DNA from: Mucilaginibacter sabulilitoris
GTDB lineage: Bacteria; Bacteroidota; Bacteroidia; Sphingobacteriales; Sphingobacteriaceae
Direction: 5' to 3'
DNA length: 64,000 bases
Assembly: GCF_034262375.1 (NCBI RefSeq)
Contig: NZ_CP139558.1
Coordinates: 6,572,001-6,636,000, forward strand
Shown here in pieces: positions 7,434-17,500 of this stretch. Under the pieces are notes generated by a model. That model did no database searches. It was not told where the DNA came from and saw only the letters and a program-made list of their open reading frames with translations. Within the stretch, counting starts at the first letter, position 1; every line of letters starts with the position of its first letter. A program made the translations under genes and the position numbers.

Positions 7434-8719
7434 CAATTAAACCTGTCGGCCTGACTGTATTTCCAGGGAGCTCCATTATTCTCCACATTACCAAACATAT
7501 TATTCAAACTTGCAGGGGCCTGAGATTCTTCCATCACAATGTAGCGACGCATTTCGGTAATAATCTCCAGCGGATTGATATTTACCGGGCAGGCCTCAAC
7601 ACAAGCGTTACAGGTGGTACAGGCCCATAACTCCTCGCGGGTAATGTAATTATCCAGCAAAGTTTTACCATCGTCATAGTCCTTACCATGTTTATCCAGG
7701 TTGTTACCCACTTCGGTAATGCGGTCGCGGGTATCCATCATGATTTTACGTGGCGATAACAGCTTACCCGTAATATTTGCAGGACAAACCGACGTGCACC
7801 TTCCGCATTCTGTACAGGTATAAGCTTCCATCAGGTTTTTCCAGGTGAGGTCGGTAACATCCTTAACACCGAAACGTGCTGGTTCGCCAGTATTTTCGGG
7901 CACAAAAGATGGATCAAGCATGGCCTTTACCTCATTGGTAACCGATGCCATATTGGTGAACTTTCCTTTTTTATTCAGATTTGAATAATAAGTATTTGGA
8001 AAAGCCAGCAGAATATGGAAATGCTTGGAGTAAGGTAAATAGTTCAGAAAAATCAAAATACCTACAATGTGAAACCACCAGCAAACACGTTCAAGAATTA
8101 CCAGAGCTCCCGACCTGTTAGGCAGCAAAGGCGCAATCAGCGAACTTATGGGGAAACTGCCTGCCTTAACATAATGTTCAAAGTGCAATAGCTGTAGCTT
8201 ATAGTCGGCCGCGTTCATGGTCAAAAAAGCGGTCATCAATAGAATTTCAGTAATGAGGATATAGTTGGCATCAGATTTAGGCCAGGCCGTCATTTCGGTA
8301 CCTGTAAAGCGTTTTAAATGTACAATGTTACGCCGGCACAGGAAAACTACACAAGCAATTAGCACCAGCACTGCCAAACCCTCAAAGCCTCCTATCAGCA
8401 ACCCATACAAACCACCCAGCGGATGAGCAAATATCCGGTGCGACCCAAAGATACCATCAATCATGATTTCCAACACCTCCAGGTTAATAATAATAAACCC
8501 GATGTAGATAAAAAAGTGCATAACGGCGGCTACCGGGCGTTTTACCATTTTGGTTTGCCCAAGGGCTATCTTAGCCATCACCTTCCATCGTACAGCAGGT
8601 TGATCTGAGCGGTCAGTATCTTTCCCCAACAATATGTTACGCCTTATTTTACCCGCGTTTTTGGCAAACAGATAAATGGCGGCCCCTAAAATGATAATAA
8701 ATATAGCCTGTGCAATCAT
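7418..8719 (-). CDS. Membrane Fe-S oxidoreductase (4Fe-4S dicluster, NarI/HdrE-like membrane part)
   Basis: 433 residues. The first about 260 residues carry several transmembrane helices with histidines placed as in b-type cytochrome membrane subunits (RPVAAVMHFFIYIGFI, FEHYVKAGSF, WWFHIVGILIFLNYLPYSKH). A cytoplasmic dicluster ferredoxin domain follows, with CTECGRCTSVCPANITGK and CTTCNACVEACPVNINP. With the downstream CCG subunit it forms a split HdrDE-like complex that could move electrons between the quinone pool and a soluble partner; the partner is not in this window. The C-terminus NWSNPS and the stop are encoded by an inserted palindromic repeat. Confidence 0.9.
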   Translation of the reverse strand: MIAQAIFIIILGAAIYLFAKNAGKIRRNILLGKDTDRSDQPAVRWKVMAKIALGQTKMVKRPVAAVMHFFIYIGFIIINLEVLEIMIDGIFGSHRIFAHPLGGLYGLLIGGFEGLAVLVLIACVVFLCRRNIVHLKRFTGTEMTAWPKSDANYILITEILLMTAFLTMNAADYKLQLLHFEHYVKAGSFPISSLIAPLLPNRSGALVILERVCWWFHIVGILIFLNYLPYSKHFHILLAFPNTYYSNLNKKGKFTNMASVTNEVKAMLDPSFVPENTGEPARFGVKDVTDLTWKNLMEAYTCTECGRCTSVCPANITGKLLSPRKIMMDTRDRITEVGNNLDKHGKDYDDGKTLLDNYITREELWACTTCNACVEACPVNINPLEIITEMRRYIVMEESQAPASLNNMFGNVENNGAPWKYSQADRFNWSNPS

Positions 8720-8868
8720 TATGCGTGCATAGTAAGTTTTTCAAAGTTAATTGAAATGTTTAAAGAGAAAAATGTTTTAATTTCTGAAAAATATTATCGA
8801 AGCTAAGTGACTGATTAATTGGATAATTGTTTGATTTTTTTGTTAAATTGTTTGATTCTATTCAAAAA

Positions 8869-8922
8869 TTGGAAACTTTTTTCAAAAAAAACTTTCCAAA
8901 CATAAAAAAAAAGCTACATTTG
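8869..8922 (+). promoter_or_regulatory. Promoter region of tRNA-Phe
   Basis: TACATTTG at 8915-8922 matches the Bacteroidota -7 element, with a TTTC at 8893-8896 at -33 spacing (18 bases). The -33 region is also part of an inverted repeat, TTGGAAA (8869-8875) and TTTCCAA (8893-8899). Confidence 0.7.
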
Positions 8923-8937
8923 CACTCCCCAAACGGA

Positions 8938-9010
8938 GGTATCATAGCTCAGTCGGTAGAGCAAAGGACTGAAAATCCTTGTGTCGCTGGTTCGATCCCA
9001 GCTGATACCA
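8938..9010 (+). tRNA. tRNA-Phe (GAA)
   Basis: A complete 73-base cloverleaf: acceptor GGTATCA/TGATACC with discriminator A, D arm GCTC/GAGC, anticodon stem AAGGA/TCCTT with loop CTGAAAA (anticodon GAA), five-base variable loop GTGTC and T arm GCTGG-TTCGATC-CCAGC. CCA is not encoded (ACAAA follows). Confidence 0.97.
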
Positions 9011-9011
9011 C

Positions 9012-9055
9012 AAAAGTTCGCAAGTTGCTAAGCACTTGCGAACTTTTTTATTTTA
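9012..9055 (+). terminator. Terminator after tRNA-Phe
   Basis: A perfect 14-base stem AAAAGTTCGCAAGT / ACTTGCGAACTTTT around TGCTAAGC, followed by TTATTTTAT. Confidence 0.92.
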
Positions 9056-9138
9056 TATTTCTTATAAGCATGTTTCTGCAATTAATTGGGATCGGTCGGA
9101 AAAGTTATGGGGAGACAGTGCCCTTCGAATATCAACGG

Positions 9139-10269
9139 TCAACCTTTTTTCATTAGAACTTTTCTTTTTAGCCATTTGCGGACAGGAGCGTCATAGAGTT
9201 TCAGGCAGGCATAGGCCAGCAATAAGCTCAGTATGGTTACCACTAAACCAACCAGTAAAGTCTGTTGCCCCATCGCCAGTTTATTGCTTACAACCCAGGC
9301 TGTGAAAACGTAAATCAACGGGTAATGCGTTATATAAAGAGGATAAGAAATATCGCCCAAAAACTTGCACAGTTTGGCCGATCGCGCGGTATGCAACTCA
9401 CCACCCGCGCCCAATGCCACAACAATCGGAAAGACAGCGATAACACAAAGCGCTTCATATAGGCCATTCATCCATGCGTGATGAATGTCGCCAATCCGGG
9501 GAATACAAAATACTGCTATCAAGAGGACACTGCACCACCAGAACGCGTTTTTTGTTTTCATCAGCTTTCCTGTCCTGCAAAGCAAAACACCAGCAAAAAA
9601 CGGATATAGTAGCCGGGTAAATCCAATAAATAATTGCATGGGATCAATTGACCAGCCACCGATAAGCGCCCCAAATTTGCTGGTCGCCAAATAACCGAGC
9701 AATAAGCAGCCAGAAAGTGCTACAAATATGGAAAGCCCCAGTTTGGAGAACCTGCGAATAACAACCGCGTAAAGTATGTTCGCGATATATTCAAAAAATA
9801 ACGACCAGGCCGGCCCGTTTAAGGGGTGCATTTCCTGCCACCCGCGGATATCCATCGAAATTGGTACAGGGATTAATGTGCAACCTATCACCATGAGGAG
9901 CAGCATTTTCCAGATCGGCGTACCTGCTATGAGTGGAAATGCCGGACTAACCTGGAAATAAAAAAGTGCGGCACCAACCACGGAACCCATAATTACCATT
10001 GGTTGCAGGCGCACGAGCCTTCGTTTGTAAAAATCCCACTGCGTCATTTTACCCCAACGATCATCATATGCATACGCAACCACAAAGCCCGAAAGCAGAA
10101 AAAAGAAATCGACTGCGAGATAGCCGTGATTGATGAGCTGGCCAAATGCATTGCCTCCGCTTAAAGTTTCAAAAATGTGATAAATTACGACCAGCACCGA
10201 GGCAACGCCACGCAATCCGTCTAATATAGGATAGTGTTGCTTGGATTCGAGGTAAGTACTCTTGCTCAT
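9139..10269 (-). CDS. Acyltransferase 3 family membrane protein
   Basis: Integral membrane O-acyltransferase of the OafA/YrhL type, which moves acyl groups onto surface sugars. 376 residues with about ten hydrophobic helices. The N-terminal motif LDGLRGVASVLVVIYHIFE contains the family Arg and His, and YLAVDFFFLLSGFVVAYAY follows. The C-terminus YDAPVRKWLKRK is the usual family end; the same tail is found, detached, in the pseudogene at 21.4 kb. The acceptor glycan is unknown. It is a single gene convergent with the tRNA-Phe terminator. Confidence 0.9.
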   Translation of the reverse strand: MSKSTYLESKQHYPILDGLRGVASVLVVIYHIFETLSGGNAFGQLINHGYLAVDFFFLLSGFVVAYAYDDRWGKMTQWDFYKRRLVRLQPMVIMGSVVGAALFYFQVSPAFPLIAGTPIWKMLLLMVIGCTLIPVPISMDIRGWQEMHPLNGPAWSLFFEYIANILYAVVIRRFSKLGLSIFVALSGCLLLGYLATSKFGALIGGWSIDPMQLFIGFTRLLYPFFAGVLLCRTGKLMKTKNAFWWCSVLLIAVFCIPRIGDIHHAWMNGLYEALCVIAVFPIVVALGAGGELHTARSAKLCKFLGDISYPLYITHYPLIYVFTAWVVSNKLAMGQQTLLVGLVVTILSLLLAYACLKLYDAPVRKWLKRKVLMKKG

Positions 10270-10324
10270 AAAAGATTTGATAGTTTTGACAGGGTTAAAA
10301 TTGGTTGATAAAACTTTTTGCGAT

Positions 10325-11047
10325 TTATAGTTCTCTTATTTTGATGTTTCTAAATGAGATGCCTGTAGCCCAGTCTTGTAATGCGATATGACCATTAATA
10401 TGCTTGCCGAATTCAGGAAATCCCTTAAAATGAGAATCTGCTACTTTTTTTGCCCATGCAGTAGATGCAAAATCTTCTTCTGCTGTCAATACACCGTTCA
10501 GATAAAATTGCACCTTGCCATTCTTTTGTTTAATCTCCGAGTGATTCCAGGTATCAGAAGGTTTACTTTTCACCGGGTTCTTTTGAGGAGCAAACCCGTA
10601 TAAACAACCCGAACGCGATTGTGGCTTTGCATAATCGGGGTGAGCGTCATCCAGCAATTGGTATTCCGGTCCTGACGCCCAGCCCGCCGGAATATCGTTC
10701 CTTTCTAAAACATTTATAAAGACTCCGCTATTCCCGCCTTTAGGCAGCTTCCAGTCAAATTTCAAATCGAAGTTTTTGTATTCTTTGTCCGTAATCATAT
10801 CGCCAGGTCCGGATTTGTCCTGCGGATCACAGAATAGTTCACCGTCCTTCGCCTTCCATGCTGTAAATGCCGCCTGGCTGTTATACAAATGCCACCCTGC
10901 TGTTGAATGTCCGTCAAACAAAAGCTTCCAGCCCGCGGCCTGTTCTTTGGCCGTCAGTTTGTTGTTTGGATCGGGAGTGTAGGCGCAGTTAAAAATGGCC
11001 GCTAATACGACCAGGGCAGAGACAAATTTGGTCATGTGCTTTTTCAT
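10325..11047 (-). CDS. Secreted DUF1080 (3-keto-disaccharide hydrolase type) protein
   Basis: 240 residues with a signal peptide (residues 5-20, KFVSALVVLAAIFNCAY) whose Cys at about 21 could be a lipidation site. The rest is one concanavalin-like DUF1080 domain: WKLLFDGHSTAGWHLYN, KDGELFCDP, FDLKFDWKLPKGGNSGVFI, WNHSEIKQKNGKVQFYLNG and a HIALQDWATGISFRNIKI end. Members include 3-keto-glucoside and 3-keto-disaccharide hydrolases, so a role in sugar turnover outside the cytoplasm is likely. It is divergent from an AraC regulator, which may control it. A start at MTKF (11035) is also possible. Confidence 0.88.
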   Translation of the reverse strand: MKKHMTKFVSALVVLAAIFNCAYTPDPNNKLTAKEQAAGWKLLFDGHSTAGWHLYNSQAAFTAWKAKDGELFCDPQDKSGPGDMITDKEYKNFDLKFDWKLPKGGNSGVFINVLERNDIPAGWASGPEYQLLDDAHPDYAKPQSRSGCLYGFAPQKNPVKSKPSDTWNHSEIKQKNGKVQFYLNGVLTAEEDFASTAWAKKVADSHFKGFPEFGKHINGHIALQDWATGISFRNIKIREL

Positions 11048-11212
11048 AATTTAGTTTTTTATTATTGGTGAATACTGCGGGATAAATTTTAAGGCTTATC
11101 CGCTTTAGCGCATTAATGAAAGTTGGAAAGCAAAAGTACAGGTAATGGGAAACCGGCATTTGTCTTATTATTGAAATTCATTGTCTTATATTTGGATAAA
11201 TGCCTGCATTTG

Positions 11213-12100
11213 ATGAAACAAACTGTTCAAAATATTAAATTTTGTCCGCCACCTACCGATAATGAACGGTCATTCTTTGTCGATCATGTTCGTATTCCGC
11301 CTAACGAGCAAATAACTTTCCATCAACACGAGGCCCTCGAAATTTCTTATATCATCGTTGGCTCAGGTAACAGGGTGATTGGTAATACCATGGAACCATT
11401 TTCTCACGGTGAAGTGGTTTTTATTCCTTCAAATGTTCCTCATTGCTGGTCTTTTGACGATTTCGACACTTGGCCCGACGGAACGATAGAAAATATTACC
11501 ATCTTTTTTTCACCGCAGTTACTCGAGAATGCCTATCTGAATTTTCCCGAATTAAGAAGCTGCATATTAAAAATTCAACAAATCCGGGACGCAGTGGTGA
11601 TTGCCGAAAGTACCATAACCAAAGTGCAGGTTTTGATGAAAGCAATGATGGCGGAAACTGAAATTGAGAAATTTTCGACGCTACTCAGGATATTCTCACT
11701 GATATCTTCAGAGCAGCAAAAAAATGTTGTTGGACGGCCTGTAGCCGAAGATCGGAACACCAAAAGAATACAACGAGCCTATAGCTTTGTAATCAACAAT
11801 TTTCAAAAAGAGATTACACTTAATGAAGTAGCGCAACATGTTGGAATGGACAAATCTTCTTTCTGTACATTTTTTAAAAAGATGACAGGCAAAACATTTT
11901 TCACATTTCTTACCGAGTATCGTGTTGAATCTTGCGGCCAAATGTTGAAGAAAACCAGTTTGTCCGTGTCTGAAATCTGTAACGCAACGGGATTTAACGA
12001 TGTGCCTTATTTCAACAGGGTATTTAGAAAAATAAAACAGGTGACCCCCACCCAATTCAGGGAAGGTAAATCAGTTAAAAGTACTGTTAATTTATTGTAA
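11213..12100 (+). CDS. AraC-family transcriptional regulator with cupin sensor domain
   Basis: About 295 residues from the ATG at 11213 (MKQTVQNIKFCPPPTDNE); a longer frame back to 11123 has no family-like sequence. The N-terminal part is a cupin: ITFHQHEALEISYIIVGSGN and HGEVVFIPSNVPHCWSF. The C-terminal about 100 residues carry two helix-turn-helix units, ITLNEVAQHVGMDKSSFCTFFK and LSVSEICNATGFNDVPYFNRVFRK, with the PTQFRE end. It is divergent from the DUF1080 gene and probably senses a sugar-related ligand that controls it; that pairing is inferred from position only. Confidence 0.9.
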   Translation: MKQTVQNIKFCPPPTDNERSFFVDHVRIPPNEQITFHQHEALEISYIIVGSGNRVIGNTMEPFSHGEVVFIPSNVPHCWSFDDFDTWPDGTIENITIFFSPQLLENAYLNFPELRSCILKIQQIRDAVVIAESTITKVQVLMKAMMAETEIEKFSTLLRIFSLISSEQQKNVVGRPVAEDRNTKRIQRAYSFVINNFQKEITLNEVAQHVGMDKSSFCTFFKKMTGKTFFTFLTEYRVESCGQMLKKTSLSVSEICNATGFNDVPYFNRVFRKIKQVTPTQFREGKSVKSTVNLL

Positions 12101-12114
12101 TCAGACGCAGTGTC

Positions 12115-12408
12115 GAATTACCGTAGATTTCTTCACAAGAAGACCATAATTTTCTTGCTTAGCAAGGAGTTCGCTAACGGACAAATGTTTGCTACCATTT
12201 TAATAAGCATCACAGGCGCCGTTCGCAAAATCACAGTCAAGCCAGTAGCCGTCCACCTGGTCTGCTGTTTTTAATAATCCTGTTCAACCTGTCTTTGCTT
12301 CAAACGATAGGCTTCCCAAAAGCCCTCTGTCCTGTTTTTCAGCAAACGGGATATGATTTCAACATCTGGATTTTCTTGAGGATCATCCTTAACGACCAAA
12401 TATCCTAA
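12115..12408 (-). pseudogene. Unrecognised decayed coding sequence
   Basis: The 533-base gap between the AraC and sigma genes has no intact gene, but minus-strand segments read as protein in shifting frames. The clearest is 12271-12408, about 45 codons ending in WEAYRLKQRQVEQDY and a TAA, opened by a stop and lacking a start codon. Nearby short stretches (DGYWLDCDFANGACDAY; SVSELLAKQENYGLL) also look coding. The family is not recognised; this may be the relic of one or two genes. Confidence 0.35.
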
Positions 12409-12460
12409 TCAAGGGGACCATATTGCACAATTTAGCCGCCAATAGCATAAATATTTTAAA

Positions 12461-12503
12461 AAGTTAAATTTTAATTGTTTTTTTTACAATTAAAATTTAA
12501 CTT
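12461..12503. repeat. Perfect 18-base inverted repeat with T7 loop
   Basis: AAGTTAAATTTTAATTGT at 12461-12478 and its exact complement at 12486-12503 around seven T. It lies 131 bases upstream of the ECF sigma gene. It could be an operator, a terminator, or fused ends of a lost mobile element. Confidence 0.8.
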
Positions 12504-12633
12504 CGTTATTAGTATAAGCAAAGTATAGACCAGGGCAGTTCACGCCTTTCAACAATTGCAATAAATTTCACGGATATGAATAATGTATATCGGGGACAGA
12601 TGTACTTGTTAACGACCGGCTAATCGAACGATC

Positions 12634-13275
12634 ATGGGCAATACAGATAATGAAGTACTGGAATGTTGGAATAAAATTATCCAGAACGATGATTTAAAGG
12701 CGCTTGAACGGTTGTTTTACCTTTTGCACGATAAATTTGTACGATTTTGCCTCCATTATGTTAAGAGTAAGGAAGTTGCCGAGGAAATCGTATCGGATGT
12801 ACTGACTGATTGCTGGATGGACAGAGCTCAGTTGAAAGCCATCCTAAAACCGGAGGTTTACCTGCTCGTCGCCATAAAGAACCGGGCCATCTGCCACTGG
12901 AGAAAAAGTGCCGGTATGCAGATCGTTGACCTTCATGATACCTGCGCCGATCTCACCAGTCAATACCGGCCCGATCTTCAGTTGGAGAAAAAAGAGCTTA
13001 TGCTCAATCTTGATAAAGCTATTGATTCCCTGCCCATACAATGCAAAACAATATTCAGGCTGGTTAAAGAAGAGGGAATGAAATGTGCTGATGTTGCAGA
13101 AGTACTTGACATCTCTGTAAGGACCGTACATACCCAGGTTTACAGGGCTATGAATAAACTCAGCAACTCCATGGATAAATATGTTAACGATGAACGGAAG
13201 GCAATTATCGTCAACATCTCCTCTTCATTTCTCTCCGTTTCGTCTATTCTTTTTTTTTATTTTCAATGCGTGTAA
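12634..13275 (+). CDS. ECF RNA polymerase sigma factor of PUL 1
   Basis: 213 residues. Region 2 (DKFVRFCLHYVKSKEVAEEIVSDV) and region 4 (LPIQCKTIFRLVKEEGMKCADVAEVLDISVRTVHTQVYRAM) are in place, with no region 3, as in ECF factors of the Bacteroidota SusC-linked group. A short hydrophobic stretch ends the protein (SSFLSVSSILFFYFQ), also common in this group. It is followed 51 bases later by a FecR anti-sigma gene and then SusC/SusD, so it is expected to be released by the FecR protein when the transporter binds its glycan and to switch on PUL 1. Confidence 0.92.
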   Translation: MGNTDNEVLECWNKIIQNDDLKALERLFYLLHDKFVRFCLHYVKSKEVAEEIVSDVLTDCWMDRAQLKAILKPEVYLLVAIKNRAICHWRKSAGMQIVDLHDTCADLTSQYRPDLQLEKKELMLNLDKAIDSLPIQCKTIFRLVKEEGMKCADVAEVLDISVRTVHTQVYRAMNKLSNSMDKYVNDERKAIIVNISSSFLSVSSILFFYFQCV

Positions 13276-13326
13276 GTAATTTCCTGAAAAATCTCGTCCT
13301 GTCATTCAAAGGCACCAATTATTCCA

Positions 13327-14364
13327 ATGGACCAGGACAATTTTATCAGGTTAGTTACAAAAAAATTTACGAAACAGCTCTCGGATGAAGAGCGTAAAGA
13401 ACTGGCGGGCTTACTCGAGGATAATCCTGTATATCAGGAGAAATATGAAATCTTCAAAGCGTATTTCTCCATTAATCATACCGGGCAGTCCGGAAAAGAA
13501 GAAGCCTTCCTGAGAATCAGGGAGAAGATCACTAACCGGGAACAGCAACTCGACCTTAAACCTCGGTATCCTTTCAAAAAGTTCTATTTGAGGGCCATGG
13601 CTGCGGCAATAGTTATCCTGTGCATCACCTTTACATATTTACATTTTAATATTCCTGATCAAAATACGGTTCCGCTGGAAGCCAGGACTTTACGGTCATC
13701 TAAAAAGAATATTATCCTGAGCGACGGCACAAGAGTGATGTTAAATGCAGACAGTAAACTAACATTTCCCAAAGAATTTAACAATTCGACCCGAGAGGTA
13801 TCTCTGACCGGAGAGGCATTTTTTGATGTGCATCATGATGCATCGCACCCCTTTATCATACATACCAGCAAAATGGACCTTAAAGTTTTGGGGACTGCAT
13901 TTAATCTCAAAGCTTATCCGGATGATAAGTTTAGCGAGACAACATTACTAAGAGGAAAAGTCCAGATCACTTTAAAAGACAGGCCGGCAGATGTCATTAC
14001 ACTTAAACCTTCCGAAAAGCTGATCATCAGGTTTACCGAAGCCATTAATCCGGACATCAGCCACAAGGGTAAGAAAATGACAACCTTACCGGAAATCACT
14101 TACCTTCAGCATCAGGACACAGCCGTAGTCGAAACCTCGTGGATGTATCACCGTGTCTGCTTTAAGCATAAAACATTTGGAGAAATCTCCAATGAATTAG
14201 AACGGGCCTATGATGTTGATTTCGTCTTTAAGAATGAAAAGATCAGGAATCAGGTCTTCTCAGGAGCATTTGACCAGGAAAATATCCGCGAGGTTTTAGA
14301 TGCGTTACGCCTTATTGAACCTTTCTCCTATAAAATTCAGAAAAACCAGATTATAATCAAGTAA
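13327..14364 (+). CDS. FecR-type anti-sigma factor of PUL 1
   Basis: 345 residues. A cytoplasmic N-terminal sigma-binding part (residues 1-90), one transmembrane helix near 93-110 (AAAIVILCITFTYLHF), a periplasmic FecR domain (LSDGTRVMLNADSKLTFPKE, GEAFFDVHHDASHPFIIH, LGTAFNLKAYPDD) and a C-terminal DUF4974 domain (FKHKTFGEISNELERAYDVD). It relays the state of the downstream SusC N-terminal domain to the ECF sigma factor. Located between the sigma and SusC genes on the same strand. Confidence 0.92.
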   Translation: MDQDNFIRLVTKKFTKQLSDEERKELAGLLEDNPVYQEKYEIFKAYFSINHTGQSGKEEAFLRIREKITNREQQLDLKPRYPFKKFYLRAMAAAIVILCITFTYLHFNIPDQNTVPLEARTLRSSKKNIILSDGTRVMLNADSKLTFPKEFNNSTREVSLTGEAFFDVHHDASHPFIIHTSKMDLKVLGTAFNLKAYPDDKFSETTLLRGKVQITLKDRPADVITLKPSEKLIIRFTEAINPDISHKGKKMTTLPEITYLQHQDTAVVETSWMYHRVCFKHKTFGEISNELERAYDVDFVFKNEKIRNQVFSGAFDQENIREVLDALRLIEPFSYKIQKNQIIIK

Positions 14365-14420
14365 CCAATTTAACAACCTAGTTCATTTTAATTATGACAG
14401 ACACTTTTACTTAGAAAAAA

Positions 14421-14494
14421 CACGGGGATTGGACATCCCCGTGCACAAAATGACGATTCTTTAATTAAACAGGCAGCTTTGACCGGGTGCCTGT
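14421..14494. promoter_or_regulatory. Two hairpins between FecR and SusC genes
   Basis: CACGGGGAT/ATCCCCGTG (14421-14443, perfect nine-base stem) and ACAGGCA/TGCCTGT (14469-14494). The first has a T-run only on the minus strand, so it is not a simple plus-strand terminator. They may separate regulator from transporter expression. Confidence 0.6.
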
Positions 14495-14522
14495 ATTTCA
14501 TCACCTTTAACAAACTAAAGTT

Positions 14523-17500
14523 ATGAGTTTTTTTACGCATAAAAAGCGTGGACGGCAATTTTTTTGCCCTAATAATCCCCTATTAATCATGAAGCTAACG
14601 GTTTTGCTGATTTTAGCATTCAACTTACAGATGCTGGCAAAAGGATATTCACAATCCAGGATAACGCTGAACCTGAAATCTGCCGATTTCAAAACGGTAG
14701 TTTCAGAGATAGAAAAGAAAACAAGCTATCGTATTTTATTTAGTGACAATAAGATTCCGACAACGAAATTCACCGACATCCATGCAGAAGACCGCGATGC
14801 ACTGGACCTGATCAGTGAGCTGTTGACCGGCAGTGATTTTACCTATCAAAAATTAAACAATGATTTGATCGCCATCGTCCCGAAAGGCCTACAGATTACG
14901 GAGTTGGTGGTATCCGGCTACGTAGTCGACGAAAAAGATCAGCCGCTGGCAGGGGTAACTGTAAAAATCAAAGGGGTGGCAACAAGTGGACTTGCCACGG
15001 ATAAAAACGGTGCATTTAAAATCAATGTTCCGGATAATGCCATCTTGACCTTTACTTTTCTGGGCTATGAAACAGCTGAGGTCCCGGTAAGCGAAGGTAA
15101 ACCATTAAAAGTAAAACTAACTCCGAATTCGCAGGGCCTGGGTGAGGTTGTTGTGGTTGGCTACGGCACGCAAAAAAAAGTGACTGTGACGGGTGCAGTA
15201 TCCAGCATCAAAGGAGATGATTTAAAAACAGCACCGGTACCAGCCATATCCAACTCATTAGTTGGCCGTACCCCAGGCATAATAAGCTCTCAGGGAAGCG
15301 GCGAACCGGGTTATGATGACGCATCTATTTTGATCCGGGGGCGCAGTACATTTCAGGATGCCAGCCCATTGGTTGTTATTGATGGCGTTGCAGACCGTGC
15401 TGGTGGTTTTTCACGCCTGGATGCCAACGACGTGGAGAGTATTTCTGTTTTAAAAGATGCATCGGCTGCTATATATGGGTCTCGTTCAGCAAACGGCGTT
15501 ATCCTGGTTACCACAAAACGCGGCAAAACGGGCAAACCCACTGTGAGCTATACCTTTAACTATGGTTTAAGGCAGCCTACACGTTTACCTAAAATGCTTG
15601 ACGCAGCTACCTATGCGGAGGCATACAATGAAATTGAACAAACCATTTATAACAGGGCACCCAAATATACGGAAGATGATATACGAAAATACAGGGACGG
15701 CTCAGACCCGATAGGTCATCCAAATACAAACTGGTATGATGTAACCCTTCGCAAAACATCGCCGCAATACCAGCATAATTTATCGGTACAGGGAGGTACA
15801 GATAATATTAAGTATTTCGTTTCAGGCGGGTACCAGTTTCAGGATGGCTACTATATAAACAGCGCCACTAAATATAAACAATACAATGTGCGATCTAATA
15901 TTGATGCGCAGATTACCAGTTCATTCAAACTTTCATTAAATCTTGCAGCCCGGCAGGAAAACCGCAGGTATCCTCACCACGGTTCCGAGCGTATTTTTAA
16001 CGACATCATCAACGGCGATCCCAAAGCAATTGCCTATTGGCCGGACAGTAAATTACCCGGCCTTCCGCTCGGAGACGACCGTAACCCGGTTGTAGCAGTT
16101 ACCGATGCCGCAGGTTATCAGCGCGATGACCGCACCTTCCTAAACGGCGACCTGGTTGCCACATGGAACCTGCCGGTTAAAGGACTAACACTGACCGGTG
16201 GTTTTTATGTGGATAAAAGCAATACATTCTACAAAAACTGGTTCAAATCTTTCACGCTTTATGACAGAGACCCTGTTACCGGAACGTCCATACCCCGCAT
16301 TTATGGCCCGGCAGATAATGCTAATTTAAGTGAAAATATGAATGTTGGCCTGGGTATTACCGCTAACATCCGGCTCAATTACGCACATAAGTTTGGCGAT
16401 CATAACCTCAGCGGTTTTGTAGCTTATGAACAATATAATTATTCGAGCGATTACCTGGCCGCAGCCCGTTCCAGTTTTATCAGTTCCCAGCTTGACCAAT
16501 TGTTTGCGGGCAACACGGATAAGCTAACATCTTACAGCAATGACGGATCCGGAACAGAAACAGCCCGTCAAAACTATTTCGGTCGTGTAGATTATGATTA
16601 TAAAGGTAAATACCTCTTTCAATTTAACTGGCGCTATGATGGCTCGCAGGCGTTTCCTCCGGGCTCCCGTTTCGGTTTCTTCCCCGGTTTCTCCGGTGGC
16701 TGGAGAATCTCCGAAGAGCCTTTCTTTAAAGAAGCCGCTCCCTTTGTCGATAATTTAAAGATAAGGGCGTCATGGGGGCAACGAGGTAATGACCGTGTTG
16801 CCGCTTTTCAGTACTTAGCCAGTTATGCCTACGGCTCGCCGGCTGTTTTCGGAGGGAACAATCCTGCCAATATACAGGGTGCCTACTCGGTGCGTACCCC
16901 TAATCCTAACATTAAATGGGAGGTTGACAATACCACTAACATAGGTTTGGAGTCACAGTTATTTAATAATAAAGTTAATTTCCAGGTAGACCTGTTTCAA
17001 AGTCTGCGCAGTAACATCCTCACACAGCGTAACGCTTCCATACCGCAGTATGCAGGCTTGACTTTACCCGATGAAAATATCGGTAAAGTTCGAAACAGAG
17101 GCGCGGAAGTTACCCTCGGTTACTCAAGGACTATAAATGATTTTTGGTTCAACGTCAGCGGCAATGTAACCTATACCAAAAGTAAAATATTGTTCATGGA
17201 TGAAGCGGCATCTGCCCAACCCTGGCAAATGCGGACCGGGAAGCCTGTTGGTGCCGATTTTGTGCTGTACAATGCTATCGGGATCTTCCGCAGCGAGGCA
17301 CAAGTTAACAGTACCCCGCACCTTGACGGTACTAAACCCGGTGACCTGATATTTGAGGATGTGAACAAGGATGGCATAATAGATGCCAAGGATAAGGTAA
17401 GGCAAACAAAATCTACTATACCCTCAACAATTTATGGTGTAACAGTGGCTGCCAGGTACAAAAATTGGGGTATTAATATGCTTTTACAGGGGCAGGGAGG

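Noticed and set aside
7374-7494. Longer N-terminus of the CCG Fe-S protein from an ATG at 7494
   Set aside because: It would overlap the upstream gene by 77 bases and translates its end plus repeat DNA out of frame; no family sequence.
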